Assembly (NCBI RefSeq): GCF_040117685.2
Contig: NZ_JBEDYP020000004.1
Location: 1-64,000, forward strand
Direction of reading: 5' to 3'
DNA: 64,000 bases
DNA from: Gracilimonas sp040117685
Lineage (GTDB): Bacteria; Bacteroidota; Rhodothermia; Balneolales; Balneolaceae
Shown here: one piece after another, positions 63,912-64,000 of the stretch
Layout of the letters: each line of letters starts with the position of its first letter
Position numbering within the stretch: position 1 is the first letter of the stretch
Position numbers and translations under genes: made by a program
The notes under the pieces: model-generated
What the model was told of the DNA's origin: nothing
What the model saw: only the letters and a program-made list of their open reading frames with translations
Databases searched by the model: none

Positions 63912-64000
63912 GCTTTTTAAGTTACTGTGTTGTTCTATACAGTAGTAAAATCTGCGTTAATTTAACAAATAAGCAGATAAATACATTGTTTTCTTTAATT

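Noticed and set aside
1..64000. CRISPR array, rRNA genes or insertion sequence with transposase
   Set aside because: No regularly spaced repeats, no rRNA sequence and no transposase frame were found; the only recombinase is the tyrosine integrase.

Overview
The window looks like part of the chromosome of a marine Bacteroidota/Balneolaeota-type bacterium. That is inferred from the mix of genes: a fused MerTP, CusA/CzcA pumps with small secreted Cys/His proteins, a short histone-H1-like protein, EttA, DUF4105, DUF1684 and AT-rich intergenic DNA. No rRNA or other species marker is present, so the assignment is an inference.

About 1-45,314 is accessory DNA and reads as a heavy-metal resistance island. 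A tyrosine integrase (43,911-45,086) sits directly against the 3' end of a CAT-anticodon tRNA (45,314-45,387), which is the layout of a tRNA-integrated island. The other attachment site was not found in the window. From left to right the island holds: a truncated type IIG/ISP restriction-methylation gene ending in a 67-bp direct repeat; a mercury operon arsR-merTP-merA with an ArsR-type operator; a minus-strand operon of di-heme oxidoreductase, Rieske protein and porin behind two DtxR-like boxes; YnfA and a secreted thioredoxin-like protein; then three RND efflux cassettes. Cassette 1 is fur, small Cys protein, a CzcA-TolC fusion, adaptor, a frameshifted P-II gene and a CDF-like protein. Cassette 2 is a small His/Cys protein, TolC, adaptor, CzcA, P-II, a P1B-4 ATPase and DUF4105. 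Cassette 3 is a small Cys/His protein, CusA, TolC, CusB, P-II, a Met-rich protein, a multicopper oxidase, DUF2231, a SnoaL-like protein, a CopB ATPase and two small membrane proteins. At the right end are a Hg-type MerR and, upstream of it, a 48-residue Cys-rich metallothionein-like gene with a MerR-type promoter (19-bp spacer).

The recurring design is a small secreted metal-binding protein at the head, then a tripartite pump, then a P-II-like cytosolic sensor, then a second-line exporter or oxidase. This joins periplasmic capture, export across both membranes, cytosolic sensing and back-up detoxification of Hg, Cu/Ag and Zn/Cd/Co-type metals. Substrates are inferred from motifs.

From 45,315 to 64,000 the genes are ordinary chromosomal ones: universal stress protein, a glycosyltransferase/metallophosphatase pair, OsmC, DUF1684, glycine dehydrogenase GcvP, a secreted Ig/LVIVD protein plus a YncE-like propeller, a ZIP transporter, EttA, a HisKA_2 histidine kinase, two bacterial PH-domain proteins and a histone-H1-like protein. 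The ZIP promoter carries the same kind of palindrome (TTAGnCTTnACTAA) as the island's di-heme/Rieske/porin operon, so the island may be wired into a host metal regulon.

Coordinates follow the reading frames. Starts were moved where a downstream ATG better fits the family. Function names rest on motif recognition by eye and no database search was run.
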